Under the pieces are notes generated by a model. That model did not search any database. It was given only the letters and a program-made list of their open reading frames with translations, and was not told where the DNA came from. Of a stretch of 64,000 nucleotides of DNA, positions 19,388-27,442 are shown one piece after another. Origin of the DNA: Tabrizicola piscis (GTDB lineage Bacteria > Pseudomonadota > Alphaproteobacteria > Rhodobacterales > Rhodobacteraceae); assembly GCF_003940805.1 (NCBI RefSeq), contig NZ_CP034328.1, forward strand, positions 3,348,001 to 3,412,000, in the 5' to 3' direction. The first letter of the stretch is position 1, and each line of letters opens with the position of its first letter. The position numbers and the translations under genes are program-made.

Positions 19388-19882
19388 ATGAAACCGATCC
19401 TCACCCTTCTCGCGGCCCTCTGCCTAGCAGCACCCGTCTTCGCCCACGGCTTCACCGCCGGCGATCTTGAGATCAAGCACCCCCACATCCCCCAGCCCGC
19501 CGCCTCTGCCAAGGCTGCCGGGGGCTTCATGACCATCGTCAACTCCGGCACCGAACCCGACCGCCTGCTCGGCATCGAATCCGGCATCGCGGCGAAATCC
19601 GAAGTCCATGAAAGCAAGGTCGACGCAAGTGGCGTCGGCACCATGACCCACATCGACGCGATCGAGATTCCGGCCGGGGGCACCGTCACGCTGGAACATG
19701 GTGGCCTGCACGTCATGTTCATGGGCCTGACCGGCACCCTGACCGAGGGCGAGCTTTACAAAGCCACCCTGATCTTCGAACGCGCCGGCCGGGTAGACGT
19801 GGAATTCAGCATCGACGCGCCAACAGGGCAGGGTGGGGACCATGACACCATGGACCATTCCAGCCACGGCACTGGCGGCTGA
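19388..19882 (+). CDS. Copper chaperone PCu(A)C
   Basis: A 164-residue periplasmic protein with a signal peptide (ILTLLAALCLAAPVFA). Its copper-binding ligands are H74, M86, H108 and M110. The usual pattern is H-x10-M-x21-H-x-M; here the first spacer is 11. The C-terminus is rich in His, Asp and Met (DHDTMDHSSH). It delivers Cu(I) to the CuA/CuB sites of cytochrome oxidase in related bacteria. It is cut off from the upstream genes by a strong terminator and has its own terminator at 19897-19926. Confidence 0.9.
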   Translation: MKPILTLLAALCLAAPVFAHGFTAGDLEIKHPHIPQPAASAKAAGGFMTIVNSGTEPDRLLGIESGIAAKSEVHESKVDASGVGTMTHIDAIEIPAGGTVTLEHGGLHVMFMGLTGTLTEGELYKATLIFERAGRVDVEFSIDAPTGQGGDHDTMDHSSHGTGG

Positions 19883-19896
19883 CCCCAATGGCTGAA

Positions 19897-19926
19897 GGCC
19901 CGGCTTGCCCTTGCGCAAGCCGGGCC
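19897..19926 (+). terminator. Hairpin after the PCu(A)C gene
   Basis: GGCCCGGCTTG (19897-19907) and CAAGCCGGGCC (19916-19926) form an 11-base stem with an 8-base loop, 14 bases after the stop codon. The following sequence lacks a T-run, so termination would be partial. Confidence 0.5.
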
Positions 19927-20001
19927 GCCCCAGCCTGCGCTTGCAACCCTGCCCTCTTGCCCGCAGCATTGCGCACCGACCCACAGCCGGAAGGCATGGC
20001 C

Positions 20002-20505
20002 ATGACCGATCCCGCCCCGACACCGCCGCCACCCCGCCCGGGCGAGGTGGCCTTGCCCTCCGACCCTGCCAGTTCTGCAGACGCCCGCCTGCAGTTCATC
20101 GGCCAGCTTCGCACCCCCTGGTCACGCGGCAACTGCCCGAAGAACCTGCGCGAGGCGCGGGAACGGGGCGGCGACTTCCGGGCCGAGGTCGCTCCGGCCT
20201 TCCGCCCCGGCCTGGCCGGACTTGTCGCCGGTCAGACAGTGATTCTCCTTTACTGGACCGGCGCTGCCCGGCGTGACCTGATCGTGCAAAGCCCTGCCCA
20301 TCGGGATGGCCCCTGCGGGGTCTTCGCCCTGCGCTCGCCCGCCCGCCCCAACCCGGTGGCGCTGGCAGTCGTGCGGCTGCTGGCCATCGACACCGGCGCG
20401 GGCAGCCTGCGTTTTGATGCGCTGGATGCCTTTGACGGGACAGCACTTCTTGACATCAAACCCTGGCTTTCCTCGGTCGACATCCCACCCGATCCCGCGC
20501 CCTGA
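20002..20505 (+). CDS. trmO: tRNA (N6-threonylcarbamoyladenosine(37)-N6)-methyltransferase TrmO
   Basis: A 167-residue protein of the TrmO/TsaA (UPF0066) family, which methylates t6A37 in tRNA using S-adenosylmethionine. The family marks are RTPWSRGNCPKN, SPARPNPVALAVV and the C-terminal FDGTALLDIKPWL. It has the beta-barrel-type fold expected rather than a Rossmann fold. I chose the ATG at 20002 with GGAAGG seven bases upstream; other ATGs at 19996 and 19888 are less well supported. Confidence 0.85.
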   Translation: MTDPAPTPPPPRPGEVALPSDPASSADARLQFIGQLRTPWSRGNCPKNLREARERGGDFRAEVAPAFRPGLAGLVAGQTVILLYWTGAARRDLIVQSPAHRDGPCGVFALRSPARPNPVALAVVRLLAIDTGAGSLRFDALDAFDGTALLDIKPWLSSVDIPPDPAP

Positions 20506-20516
20506 GGCTGCCGTTT

Positions 20517-20538
20517 CCGTCACGGAACCTTCATCCAA
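20517..20538 (+). promoter_or_regulatory. Candidate Pho box upstream of phnC
   Basis: CCGTCAC (20517-20523) and CCTTCAT (20528-20534) are direct 7-mers repeated at 11 bases, each matching the PhoB half-site CTGTCAT at five of seven positions. They lie 64 bases before the phnC start. Control by phosphate starvation would be expected for a phosphonate transporter. The match is moderate. Confidence 0.42.
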
Positions 20539-20598
20539 ACGCGAAGTTGGCGTCATGAAGGCCCGCTAAACGTCCCCCAGCCAAACGGGGGTGACGGG

Positions 20599-21417
20599 AT
20601 GCTTCAGGTTCAGTCGGTGACGCGGATGTTCGGCCAGAAAGCCGCCGTCGACAACGTCAGCTTCACCGTGGAAGGGCCTGCCTTTGTGGGCATCATCGGC
20701 CGCTCTGGCGCCGGCAAGTCCACCTTCCTGCGCCTGATGAACCGCCTGATCGACGCCTCTGCCGGGGAAATCCGGGTTGATGGCCAGAATGTCCTTGCGC
20801 TGAAAGGCCCGCAGGCCCGCGCCTGGCAAAGCCAATGCGCGATGATCTTCCAGCAGTTCAACCTTGTCCCTAGGATGGACGTGGCCTCCAACGTCCTGCA
20901 CGGCATCCTGAACCGCCGCTCCACCCTGCAGACCATGTTCAACCTCTGGCCGCAGGCCGATATCCTGAAGGCGCTGGATATCCTCGACCGCCTCGGCATC
21001 GTCGAACAGGCCCCCAAACGGGCCGAGGCGCTGTCGGGCGGGCAGCAGCAGCGCGTGGCCATCGCGCGGGCACTGATGCAAGATCCGAAGATCATCCTCG
21101 CCGATGAACCCATCGCCAGCCTTGACCCGATGAACGCCCAAGTGGTGATGGACACCCTTCGCCGCATCAACCTTGAAGACAAGCGGATGGTCATCGCCAA
21201 CCTGCACACGCTGGACACCGCGCGCCGCTATTGTGACCGGGTGATCGGCATGCGCGACGGCCGCATCGTCTTTGACGGCACACCCGACCAGCTGTCCACC
21301 TCTGTCGCCCGCGAAATCTACGGCGCGGACGAGACGTTCAACGAGGCGGCAACCTCCACCTCGATCCCCACCGACACCACAGCCGACCGGTCCTACGCCG
21401 ATCTCATGCTGTCGTGA
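20599..21417 (+). CDS. phnC: Phosphonate ABC transporter ATP-binding protein
   Basis: A 272-residue ABC ATPase with Walker [10 protein letters not shown], signature LSGGQQQR, Walker B IILADEP and a switch His in NLHTLD. It powers phosphonate import with PhnD and the two PhnE permeases that follow. It has the PhnC-type insertion LQTMFNLWP between the Q-loop and signature. Its promoter region has a candidate Pho box, and a small GC hairpin precedes the ATG. The phnD ATG is 30 bases downstream. Confidence 0.95.
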   Translation: MLQVQSVTRMFGQKAAVDNVSFTVEGPAFVGIIGRSGAGKSTFLRLMNRLIDASAGEIRVDGQNVLALKGPQARAWQSQCAMIFQQFNLVPRMDVASNVLHGILNRRSTLQTMFNLWPQADILKALDILDRLGIVEQAPKRAEALSGGQQQRVAIARALMQDPKIILADEPIASLDPMNAQVVMDTLRRINLEDKRMVIANLHTLDTARRYCDRVIGMRDGRIVFDGTPDQLSTSVAREIYGADETFNEAATSTSIPTDTTADRSYADLMLS

Positions 21418-21446
21418 CCCACGCACCACTAACCCACGGAGAAACC

Positions 21447-22343
21447 ATGCAAAAGCTGCTGACTGCAACCGCACTTGTCTCGCTGATGGCCACCTCGGCC
21501 TTCGCGCAAGAGTTCACCGAATTCAACATCGGCATCCTTGGCGGCGAAAACGCCCAGGACCGCATGACCTCGAACGAATGCTTCCGCGTCAAGATCGAAG
21601 AAGCCCTCGGCGTTCCGGTCAAGATCTTCACCCCCGCCGACTATGACGGCGTCATCCAGGGCCTGCTCGGCGGCTCGCTTGACTATGCATGGCTTGGTGC
21701 CTCGGCCTATGCCAAGGTCTACCTCACGGACCCGGAAGCCGTCGAGGTCAAGCTGACCAAGCAGAACGTTGACGGCTCGACCGGCTACTATTCCATCGGC
21801 TTCGCCCGCGCCGACAGCGGCATCACCTCGATGGAAGATGCCAAGGGCAAGGTCTTCGCCTTCGCCGACCCGAACTCCACCTCGGGCTTTCTGGTCCCCG
21901 GCGCTGAACTGGCCGCCAAGTTCGGCAAGCTGGAAGACTACTTCGCCGAAGTGAAAATGTCCGGCGGGCATGAACAGACCATCGTCGGCGTCGCCAACGG
22001 CGACTTCGAGGCTGGCGTGTCCTGGGCCGACGGCCTTGGCAACTGGGAAGATGGCTACAACTCGGGTGCCTTCCGCAAGGCCGCCGATGCGGGTCTGGTC
22101 GACATGTCGACCCTCGTGGAAATCTGGCGCTCGGCTCTGATCCCCGAAGGCCCGATGGTTGTCCGCAAGGCCCTGCCGCAGGACGTCAAGGACAAGGTGA
22201 CCCAGCTGACCGCCGACCTGTGGGAAACCGATGCCGAATGCGCCTATGCCGTCGCGGCCGGCGAAGCGAAAGACTTCGTCCCGGTTGAGCACTCGGCCTT
22301 CGAAGGCATCCTCGCCGCCCGCAAGCTTCAGGAAGGCATGTAA
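21447..22343 (+). CDS. phnD: Phosphonate-binding periplasmic protein
   Basis: A 298-residue periplasmic substrate-binding protein with a signal peptide (LLTATALVSLMATSAFA). The family segments are FNIGILGGENAQDRM, GLLGGSLDYAWLGASAYA and PNSTSGFLVPG. It hands phosphonate to the PhnE permeases. GGAG lies before the ATG at 21447; the open frame extends to 21414. A strong stem-loop follows the stop, which can explain higher expression of this gene than of the permeases. Confidence 0.95.
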   Translation: MQKLLTATALVSLMATSAFAQEFTEFNIGILGGENAQDRMTSNECFRVKIEEALGVPVKIFTPADYDGVIQGLLGGSLDYAWLGASAYAKVYLTDPEAVEVKLTKQNVDGSTGYYSIGFARADSGITSMEDAKGKVFAFADPNSTSGFLVPGAELAAKFGKLEDYFAEVKMSGGHEQTIVGVANGDFEAGVSWADGLGNWEDGYNSGAFRKAADAGLVDMSTLVEIWRSALIPEGPMVVRKALPQDVKDKVTQLTADLWETDAECAYAVAAGEAKDFVPVEHSAFEGILAARKLQEGM

Positions 22344-22356
22344 GCCTTTCTGACCC

Positions 22357-22390
22357 GCCGGACCCCGCGCTCCCCGGGGTCCGGCTTCTT
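22357..22390 (+). terminator. Intra-operon stem-loop between phnD and phnE
   Basis: GCCGGACCCC (22357-22366) and GGGGTCCGGC (22376-22385) are perfect complements with a 9-base loop, followed by TTCTT. Such hairpins after binding-protein genes protect the upstream mRNA or partly terminate it. Confidence 0.75.
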
Positions 22391-22407
22391 CATATCCGGA
22401 TGATCCC

Positions 22408-23286
22408 ATGGTCGATGTCGCCTTCGGACCAGAGCAGGGCCAGCGCCCTGATTTGTCCAATTCCCGTGAAGCCTACCTCGACATGGTCCGCCGCAAGCGG
22501 ATGTATGGCGGCATCCTCATGGTCATCTTCGTGGCCCTCATGGCCTCGGGCTGGATGCTGGCCGACGATCGCAACGCCGGTGGTTTCTGGCAGGGCCTGC
22601 ATCAGGTGTTCGACTTCCCCTCGGAAGTCCTGTCCGAAGCCTGGGAGGATCGGGCCAACCTGCCCGCCTTGTTCTGGGACCACATCCCCGCCCTGATCGA
22701 AACGCTGAACATCGCCGCCGTCGCCACCCTGATCGGTGCGCTGGCCGCCATGGCGCTGTCGCTTCTGGCAACCCGCGGCCTTGCCCGCTGGCCGCGCCTG
22801 ATCCCGCTCTTTCGCCGCACGATGGACGCGCTCCGCGCCGTGCCGGAAATCGTCATCGCGCTGGTCCTGATCTATATCCTTGGCGGCGGCCCGGTCCCTG
22901 CCGTGATCGCCATCGCACTCCATACCGGGGGTGCACTTGGCAAGCTGTTCTCCGAAGTGGCTGAAAACGCCGACCTCAAACCCGTTGAAGGCCTCGCCTC
23001 GGTCGGGGCCAACTGGTCGCAGCGCATGTGGCTTGGCGTCATGCCGCAGGTCGCCCCGAACTGGCTCAGCTATGGCCTCCTCCGCTTTGAAATCAACGTC
23101 CGCGCCAGTGCCATCCTTGGCTTCGTGGGCGAGGGCGGGATTGGCCACGATCTCAAGCTTGCGATGCAATGGGGCCAGGGCCGGTATGACGAGGTGGTGG
23201 CGATCTTCCTGCTCCTGTTCCTCGCCATCGTCCTGATCGACCGCGTGTCAGACCACTACCGCCACAAGCTTGTGAAGGGGCACTGA
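22408..23286 (+). CDS. phnE: Phosphonate ABC transporter permease, first copy
   Basis: A 292-residue inner-membrane permease. A polar N-terminus is followed by a membrane helix (about 34-55), then the transmembrane domain. The coupling motif is EGLASVGANWSQRMWLGVMPQ, which contacts PhnC. The segment AVPEIVIALVLIYILGGGP precedes it. The two PhnE permeases of this locus are probably a heterodimer. Confidence 0.93.
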   Translation: MVDVAFGPEQGQRPDLSNSREAYLDMVRRKRMYGGILMVIFVALMASGWMLADDRNAGGFWQGLHQVFDFPSEVLSEAWEDRANLPALFWDHIPALIETLNIAAVATLIGALAAMALSLLATRGLARWPRLIPLFRRTMDALRAVPEIVIALVLIYILGGGPVPAVIAIALHTGGALGKLFSEVAENADLKPVEGLASVGANWSQRMWLGVMPQVAPNWLSYGLLRFEINVRASAILGFVGEGGIGHDLKLAMQWGQGRYDEVVAIFLLLFLAIVLIDRVSDHYRHKLVKGH

Positions 23287-23335
23287 TCCATGCGCCCAAC
23301 CCTCACCTTGCGCCACAGCCGACACTCCGCGCCTG

Positions 23336-23371
23336 CCTCCCCCCTCATGGGGAAGGGATGGGGCAGGGGGG
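23336..23371. repeat. GC-rich palindromic repeat unit between the phnE genes
   Basis: A CTCCCCCCTC-x-TGGGG-type hairpin followed by a G-rich tail. It aligns with few mismatches to 27946-27986 inside phnI, so both belong to one dispersed repeat family. It fills most of the gap between the two phnE genes. Confidence 0.7.
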
Positions 23372-23393
23372 CCGCCAGCCGGAAAGCCCGCAG

Positions 23394-24728
23394 ATGACCG
23401 CAGCCCTCACCCCATCCCTCACCCCGTCCCTCGCCGACACCATCACCCGCCGCTTCGCCGCCAAGCGCCGCATGGCCTTTGCCATTCCGGCAGCCATCCT
23501 TGCCTATCTGATCTACGCCGCGATCAGCTTTGACGTGGCAGGCCTCGTGCAGCGCGCCCGCTTCGACAATGCCGCGATCCTTCTGGGTGATTTCTGGTCG
23601 CACAAGACGCACGTCACCCGCGAAAACCGCACGGGCAATCTGACCGTCGCGATCGAGGGCGAAGCGAAAGGCACTTACCCCGAAGGCATGCTGCCCGACT
23701 GGGTCACCGTTGCAGGCGATGTGACGACCATCGACCTCGGCACCGGGCATATCGTCACCTATGATGACGCCGGCGCGCGGATGGTCGTGCCCGGCTATGG
23801 CACGATCGACATCCGCCCCGAAGGCGGAAGGCCAGTGCTGACGGCCCCCGAACCGATCCCCGACTGGATCTCCGTCGCCGAAAACCGCATCGGCGTCACC
23901 ACCCCGGCGGGTCGCTTCACCTATACCCGCTCCAAGGTGGAAACCTTCAAATATGAGGCCGGGTGGGAGCTTTGGTTCTTCACCCTCGACAGCCCCTTCT
24001 ACGGCAAATCCTTCGCGGAACTGGCCACCCTCGCCACCGTGGGCGACCGCGTCGACCCAGACCGCATGAACATCGGCTACATGGTCTCGGAATTCTGGAC
24101 CAACCGCATGTGGCGCCACGGCGATGTGGCCTGGGCGATCTTCGAGACGATCCTGATGGCCTTTCTCGGCACCATGACCGCCGCGATTGTCGCCCTGCCG
24201 CTGGGCTTTCTGGCGGCGCGCAACTTCATGCCGCTGGGGCCGCTGCGCTTTGCCGTCCGCCGCTTCTTCGACTTCATCCGCGGCGTGGACGGCCTGATCT
24301 GGACCATCATCCTCTCCCGCGCCTTTGGCCCGGGTCCGATGACCGGCGCCATAGCCATCGCGATCACCGACGCCGGGACCTTCGGCAAGACATTTTCGGA
24401 AGCGCTGGAAAACATCGACGAAAAGCAGGTGGAAGGGATCCGCTCCACCGGCGCGAATGCCACCCTGCGCGCCCGGTTCGGGGTCATCCCCCAGATCACG
24501 CCGATCCTGCTCAGCCAGGTGCTCTATTACCTTGAATCGAACACCCGCAGCGCCACCGTGATCGGCGCCATCGTCGGCGGCGGCATCGGCCTGCTGCTGA
24601 CCCAGGCGATCATCACCCAGAAGGACTGGGAGGAAGTCGCCTATTACATGGTCCTCATCATTCTCATGGTCATGGCCATGGACAGCCTTTCCGGCTGGCT
24701 CCGCCGCAAGCTCATCAAGGGGGAATGA
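23394..24728 (+). CDS. phnE: Phosphonate ABC transporter permease, second copy with periplasmic insert
   Basis: A 444-residue permease, longer than the first PhnE. After an N-terminal helix (about 28-48) there is a polar, probably periplasmic, domain of about 170 residues. The transmembrane core follows, with the coupling motif GIRSTGANATLRARFGVIPQ. The long N-terminal domain is known in one class of PhnE. The ATG at 23394 is 36 bases into the open frame and follows the repeat element. Confidence 0.92.
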   Translation: MTAALTPSLTPSLADTITRRFAAKRRMAFAIPAAILAYLIYAAISFDVAGLVQRARFDNAAILLGDFWSHKTHVTRENRTGNLTVAIEGEAKGTYPEGMLPDWVTVAGDVTTIDLGTGHIVTYDDAGARMVVPGYGTIDIRPEGGRPVLTAPEPIPDWISVAENRIGVTTPAGRFTYTRSKVETFKYEAGWELWFFTLDSPFYGKSFAELATLATVGDRVDPDRMNIGYMVSEFWTNRMWRHGDVAWAIFETILMAFLGTMTAAIVALPLGFLAARNFMPLGPLRFAVRRFFDFIRGVDGLIWTIILSRAFGPGPMTGAIAIAITDAGTFGKTFSEALENIDEKQVEGIRSTGANATLRARFGVIPQITPILLSQVLYYLESNTRSATVIGAIVGGGIGLLLTQAIITQKDWEEVAYYMVLIILMVMAMDSLSGWLRRKLIKGE

Positions 24729-24926
24729 TCGTGTACGACCGCAATCTCGCGCTCTGGTATCGCGATTTGCTCTTTGGGAAATACTCTCTGGGGGTGCGGG
24801 GGGCGACGCGCCCCCGCGACGCCGAGCCGGTTGCGCGCCTGCGCGCAGAGGCGAGACAAAAGTCTTCGCGCGTCAGCGCTCAATTTGAAACCTGCCCCGC
24901 CGCGCAGGACGTCCAAGGGTCAAGCC
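24729..24926. other. Intergenic spacer with GC hairpin
   Basis: About 200 bases between phnE2 and the hexapeptide transferase. GCGGGGG (24796-24802) and CCCCCGC (24811-24817) form a hairpin; the flanks include a TTTGGGAAATACTC stretch that I have seen in other Rhodobacteraceae intergenic regions. No gene is evident. Confidence 0.45.
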
Positions 24927-25604
24927 ATGCTGAACACCCAATCCCAACCCGCAGCTGATCTTGCAGCCGACCAGCCGGTCAACCGCAGGCACCGTCTCTC
25001 TCCCCATGGCGCGGTGATCCACCCCACGGCTCAGATTTCCGCCTCCGCCTTCGCCCCCTGGACCGAAGTCGGCGAAGGCGCGCGCATCGTGAACTCCACG
25101 TTTGAGGCCTATGCCTACTGCGATCGCTTTGCCGACATCGCCAACACCACCGTGGGCCGCTTTTCCAACATCGCCGCGATGACCCGGATCGGGCCGACCG
25201 ACCACCCCTTCACCCATGCGGCGCAGCATCATTTTCTCTACCGTTCCAGCTACTACTGGCCGGATGCAGAGGACGACCCCGCCTTCTTCGCCGCCCGCAC
25301 CGCCCGCCGCACTACCCTTGGGGCCGATTGCTGGATCGGCCACGGCGCGATCATCAAACCCGAAGTGACGATCGGCCCCGGCGCCATTGTCGCCTCCGGT
25401 GCGGTGGTGACCAAGGACGTGCCGCCCTTCATGATCGTCGCCGGCTGTCCCGCCACCCCCCTCCGCCCCCGCTTTGCGCAAGGCGTGATCGACCGGCTGA
25501 TGGCCCTTGCCTGGTGGGACTGGGACCACACCCGCCTGCGCGCCGCGCTGCAGGATTTCCGCACCCTGAAGGCCGAGGCCTTCCTTGAGAAGTATCACGC
25601 CTGA
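24927..25604 (+). CDS. Hexapeptide-repeat acyltransferase, phosphonate-associated
   Basis: A 225-residue left-handed beta-helix protein of the phosphonate-metabolism transferase family (TIGR03308-like). It has hexapeptide repeats, for example GEGARI, VGRFSN and CWIGHGAIIKPEVTIGPGAI, and a conserved HPFTHAAQHHF segment with the likely catalytic His. It may acetylate phosphonates or a pathway intermediate, in place of PhnO. The ATG at 24927 has AAGGGT upstream. Its 3' end overlaps phnF by 10 bases. Confidence 0.82.
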   Translation: MLNTQSQPAADLAADQPVNRRHRLSPHGAVIHPTAQISASAFAPWTEVGEGARIVNSTFEAYAYCDRFADIANTTVGRFSNIAAMTRIGPTDHPFTHAAQHHFLYRSSYYWPDAEDDPAFFAARTARRTTLGADCWIGHGAIIKPEVTIGPGAIVASGAVVTKDVPPFMIVAGCPATPLRPRFAQGVIDRLMALAWWDWDHTRLRAALQDFRTLKAEAFLEKYHA

Positions 25605-26308
25605 TCGCCCACCGTCAGCGTCACCCGGTCCCCGGCAAACCAGGTTGTCCCCAGTTCCACTGGCACCCCCGCGCCATCGACGTTGACCGCCACTGACCGC
25701 AGCACCGCCGCCCCCGCCTTGACCTGCAAGGCAACCGCCAGCACCGGGTCGGACACCTGCGCTGTCAGCCGTGTCTCCAGCCTTGTATAGTCGGCCAACC
25801 CGCAGGCACGCAGCGCCTCGGTGATCGACCCCACCGCCCGCAGCACCTCTGGCAGGTCGGGGAATCGTGCGGCGGGAAAGATCGACCGAAAGGCCGCCAG
25901 CGGTTGGTTGTCGGCCAGCGACACCCCCTCTACCACATGCACAGCCTCCCCCTGGCGCAAGCGCAGGCCGCGCGCCTCCTCGGCATCGGCAGGCCGTGTC
26001 TCCACCCGGCTGATCCGGCGTGACGGGGTCTGCCCCGCCGCCAGCACGTTCTGGTGAAACCGCACCCGCCGCCCCAGCCGGTAATCCGTGGGCCGCGCCG
26101 TCACGAAAACCCCAGCCCCCCGCCGCGCATGCACTGCCCCCGCTTCGGCCAGCGTGGCAAGCGCATGGCGCACCGTATGCCGGTTCACCCCGAACCGCGC
26201 GGCCAGTGCGGCCTCGGTCGGCAGCTTGTCGCCCGGATGGTAATGCCCAGCACCGATTTCCGCGGTCAAAGTCTCCGCGATGCTGGACCAAAGTGCCTTT
26301 GTGGCCAA
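25595..26308 (-). CDS. phnF: GntR/HutC-family regulator of phosphonate genes
   Basis: A 237-residue GntR regulator with an N-terminal winged helix (LPTEAALAARFGVNRHTVRH) and a UTRA ligand-binding domain (about 80-235). The start is TTG at 26308, with GGGGGA just upstream; no ATG is available nearby. It is divergent from phnG with a strong palindrome between them. It probably represses phnG onward until a phosphonate or intermediate is bound. Confidence 0.88.
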   Translation of the reverse strand: MATKALWSSIAETLTAEIGAGHYHPGDKLPTEAALAARFGVNRHTVRHALATLAEAGAVHARRGAGVFVTARPTDYRLGRRVRFHQNVLAAGQTPSRRISRVETRPADAEEARGLRLRQGEAVHVVEGVSLADNQPLAAFRSIFPAARFPDLPEVLRAVGSITEALRACGLADYTRLETRLTAQVSDPVLAVALQVKAGAAVLRSVAVNVDGAGVPVELGTTWFAGDRVTLTVGDQA

Positions 26309-26381
26309 GAGCTTCCCCCGTCATCAAAATTTCACAACTCTCCGGTTGGCCGCGCCGTCCGGATCGCGTATGATTTGTATA

Positions 26382-26403
26382 GTTGTCTAGGCGTCTAGAC
26401 AAC
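26382..26403. promoter_or_regulatory. PhnF-type operator palindrome
   Basis: GTTGTCTAG (26382-26390) and CTAGACAAC (26395-26403) are perfect 9-base arms around GCGT. An extra direct half-site TTGTATAG lies at 26375-26382. The pattern fits HutC-branch GntR operators (GT-N-TA-N-AC). It lies 23 bases before phnG and 73 before phnF. Confidence 0.75.
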
Positions 26404-26426
26404 CCGGAAAAGATGTCGAGAGCCCG

Positions 26427-26870
26427 ATGACCGCACCTTCCCCTGCTGATCGCAAGGCCTGGATGGCCACCCTCGCCAAGGCCCCGCCCGCCCGGCTGGC
26501 CGCCCTGATGCCTGATCTGCCGCCGCATGACATCCTCCGCGCACCCGAGGTCGGGGCGGTGATGGTGCAGGGCCGCACCGGGGCCACCGGCGCGCCCTTC
26601 AATCTGGGTGAGATGACGGTGACCCGCACCTCGGTCCGCCTTGGCTGCGGCACGGTCGGCCATGCCTGGGTGCAGGGCCGCGACAAGGCCCATGCCCGCC
26701 GCGCCGCCGTCGCCGACGCGCTCCTGCAGACTGCAGCTTCACCGGCGACGCTGGCCGCCGTGATCGCCCCCCTGCAGGCCGAGGGGGCAGCAGCAAAGGC
26801 CGCCCGCGCCGCCAAGGCCGCCGCAACGAAGGTCGAATTCTTCACCATGGTCCGGGGGGACAACGCATGA
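26427..26870 (+). CDS. phnG: C-P lyase subunit PhnG
   Basis: A 147-residue PhnG protein, part of the PhnGHIJ core complex. With PhnI it helps displace adenine from ATP to make a ribose-phosphonate triphosphate. The conserved parts are FNLGEMTVTRTSVRL and TVGHAWVQGRDKAHARRAA, and a C-terminal VEFFTMVRG. The stop overlaps phnH by four bases (ATGA). Confidence 0.94.
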   Translation: MTAPSPADRKAWMATLAKAPPARLAALMPDLPPHDILRAPEVGAVMVQGRTGATGAPFNLGEMTVTRTSVRLGCGTVGHAWVQGRDKAHARRAAVADALLQTAASPATLAAVIAPLQAEGAAAKAARAAKAAATKVEFFTMVRGDNA

Positions 26871-27442
26871 CCCTGCACGCTGATGCCCTTTCCGGCGGCT
26901 ACACCGACGCGCCCACCCAGTCCGCCCGCGCCTTCCGCGCGATCCTTGAGGCGATGGCCCGTCCCGGCACGATCCACACGGTCGCTGGCGCGGCCCCACC
27001 TGCACCCCTGTCGCTGGCCGCTGGCGTGGCGCTGCTGACCCTGACCGACCCGACCACGCCCCTGCACCTTGCGGGCAAGGCCGATTGCCAGCCGGTGCGC
27101 GACTGGGTCGCTTTCCACATCGGCGCGCCACTTGTTGCAGCCGAAAAGGCAACCTTCGCCCTTGGCACATGGGATGCGCTGCAGCCTGTCACCCGCTTCA
27201 AGATCGGCCAGCCGGATTACCCCGACCGCTCCGCCACCCTGATCGTCGAGGTTGACCGCCTGACCAACCACGGCCCGGCGCTGACCGGCCCCGGCATTGC
27301 TCTGGCGACCTGGCTGAACCTGCCCGAAACCGCCGCCTTCCGGGCGAACCGGGCGCTGTTCCCGCTGGGCTTCGACTGCCTGTTCACCGTCGGCGCGCAA
27401 CTTGCCGGCCTTCCAAGGTCCACCCGCGTGGAGAAGATCTGA
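26867..27442 (+). CDS. phnH: C-P lyase subunit PhnH
   Basis: A 191-residue PhnH subunit. The family N-terminus is ARAFRAILEAMARPGTIH and the C-terminal segment is LFPLGFDCLFTVGAQLAGLP-like. It is a structural partner in the PhnGHIJ complex. It overlaps phnG by four bases and phnI by one base, so the three are translated together. Confidence 0.94.
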   Translation: MTLHADALSGGYTDAPTQSARAFRAILEAMARPGTIHTVAGAAPPAPLSLAAGVALLTLTDPTTPLHLAGKADCQPVRDWVAFHIGAPLVAAEKATFALGTWDALQPVTRFKIGQPDYPDRSATLIVEVDRLTNHGPALTGPGIALATWLNLPETAAFRANRALFPLGFDCLFTVGAQLAGLPRSTRVEKI

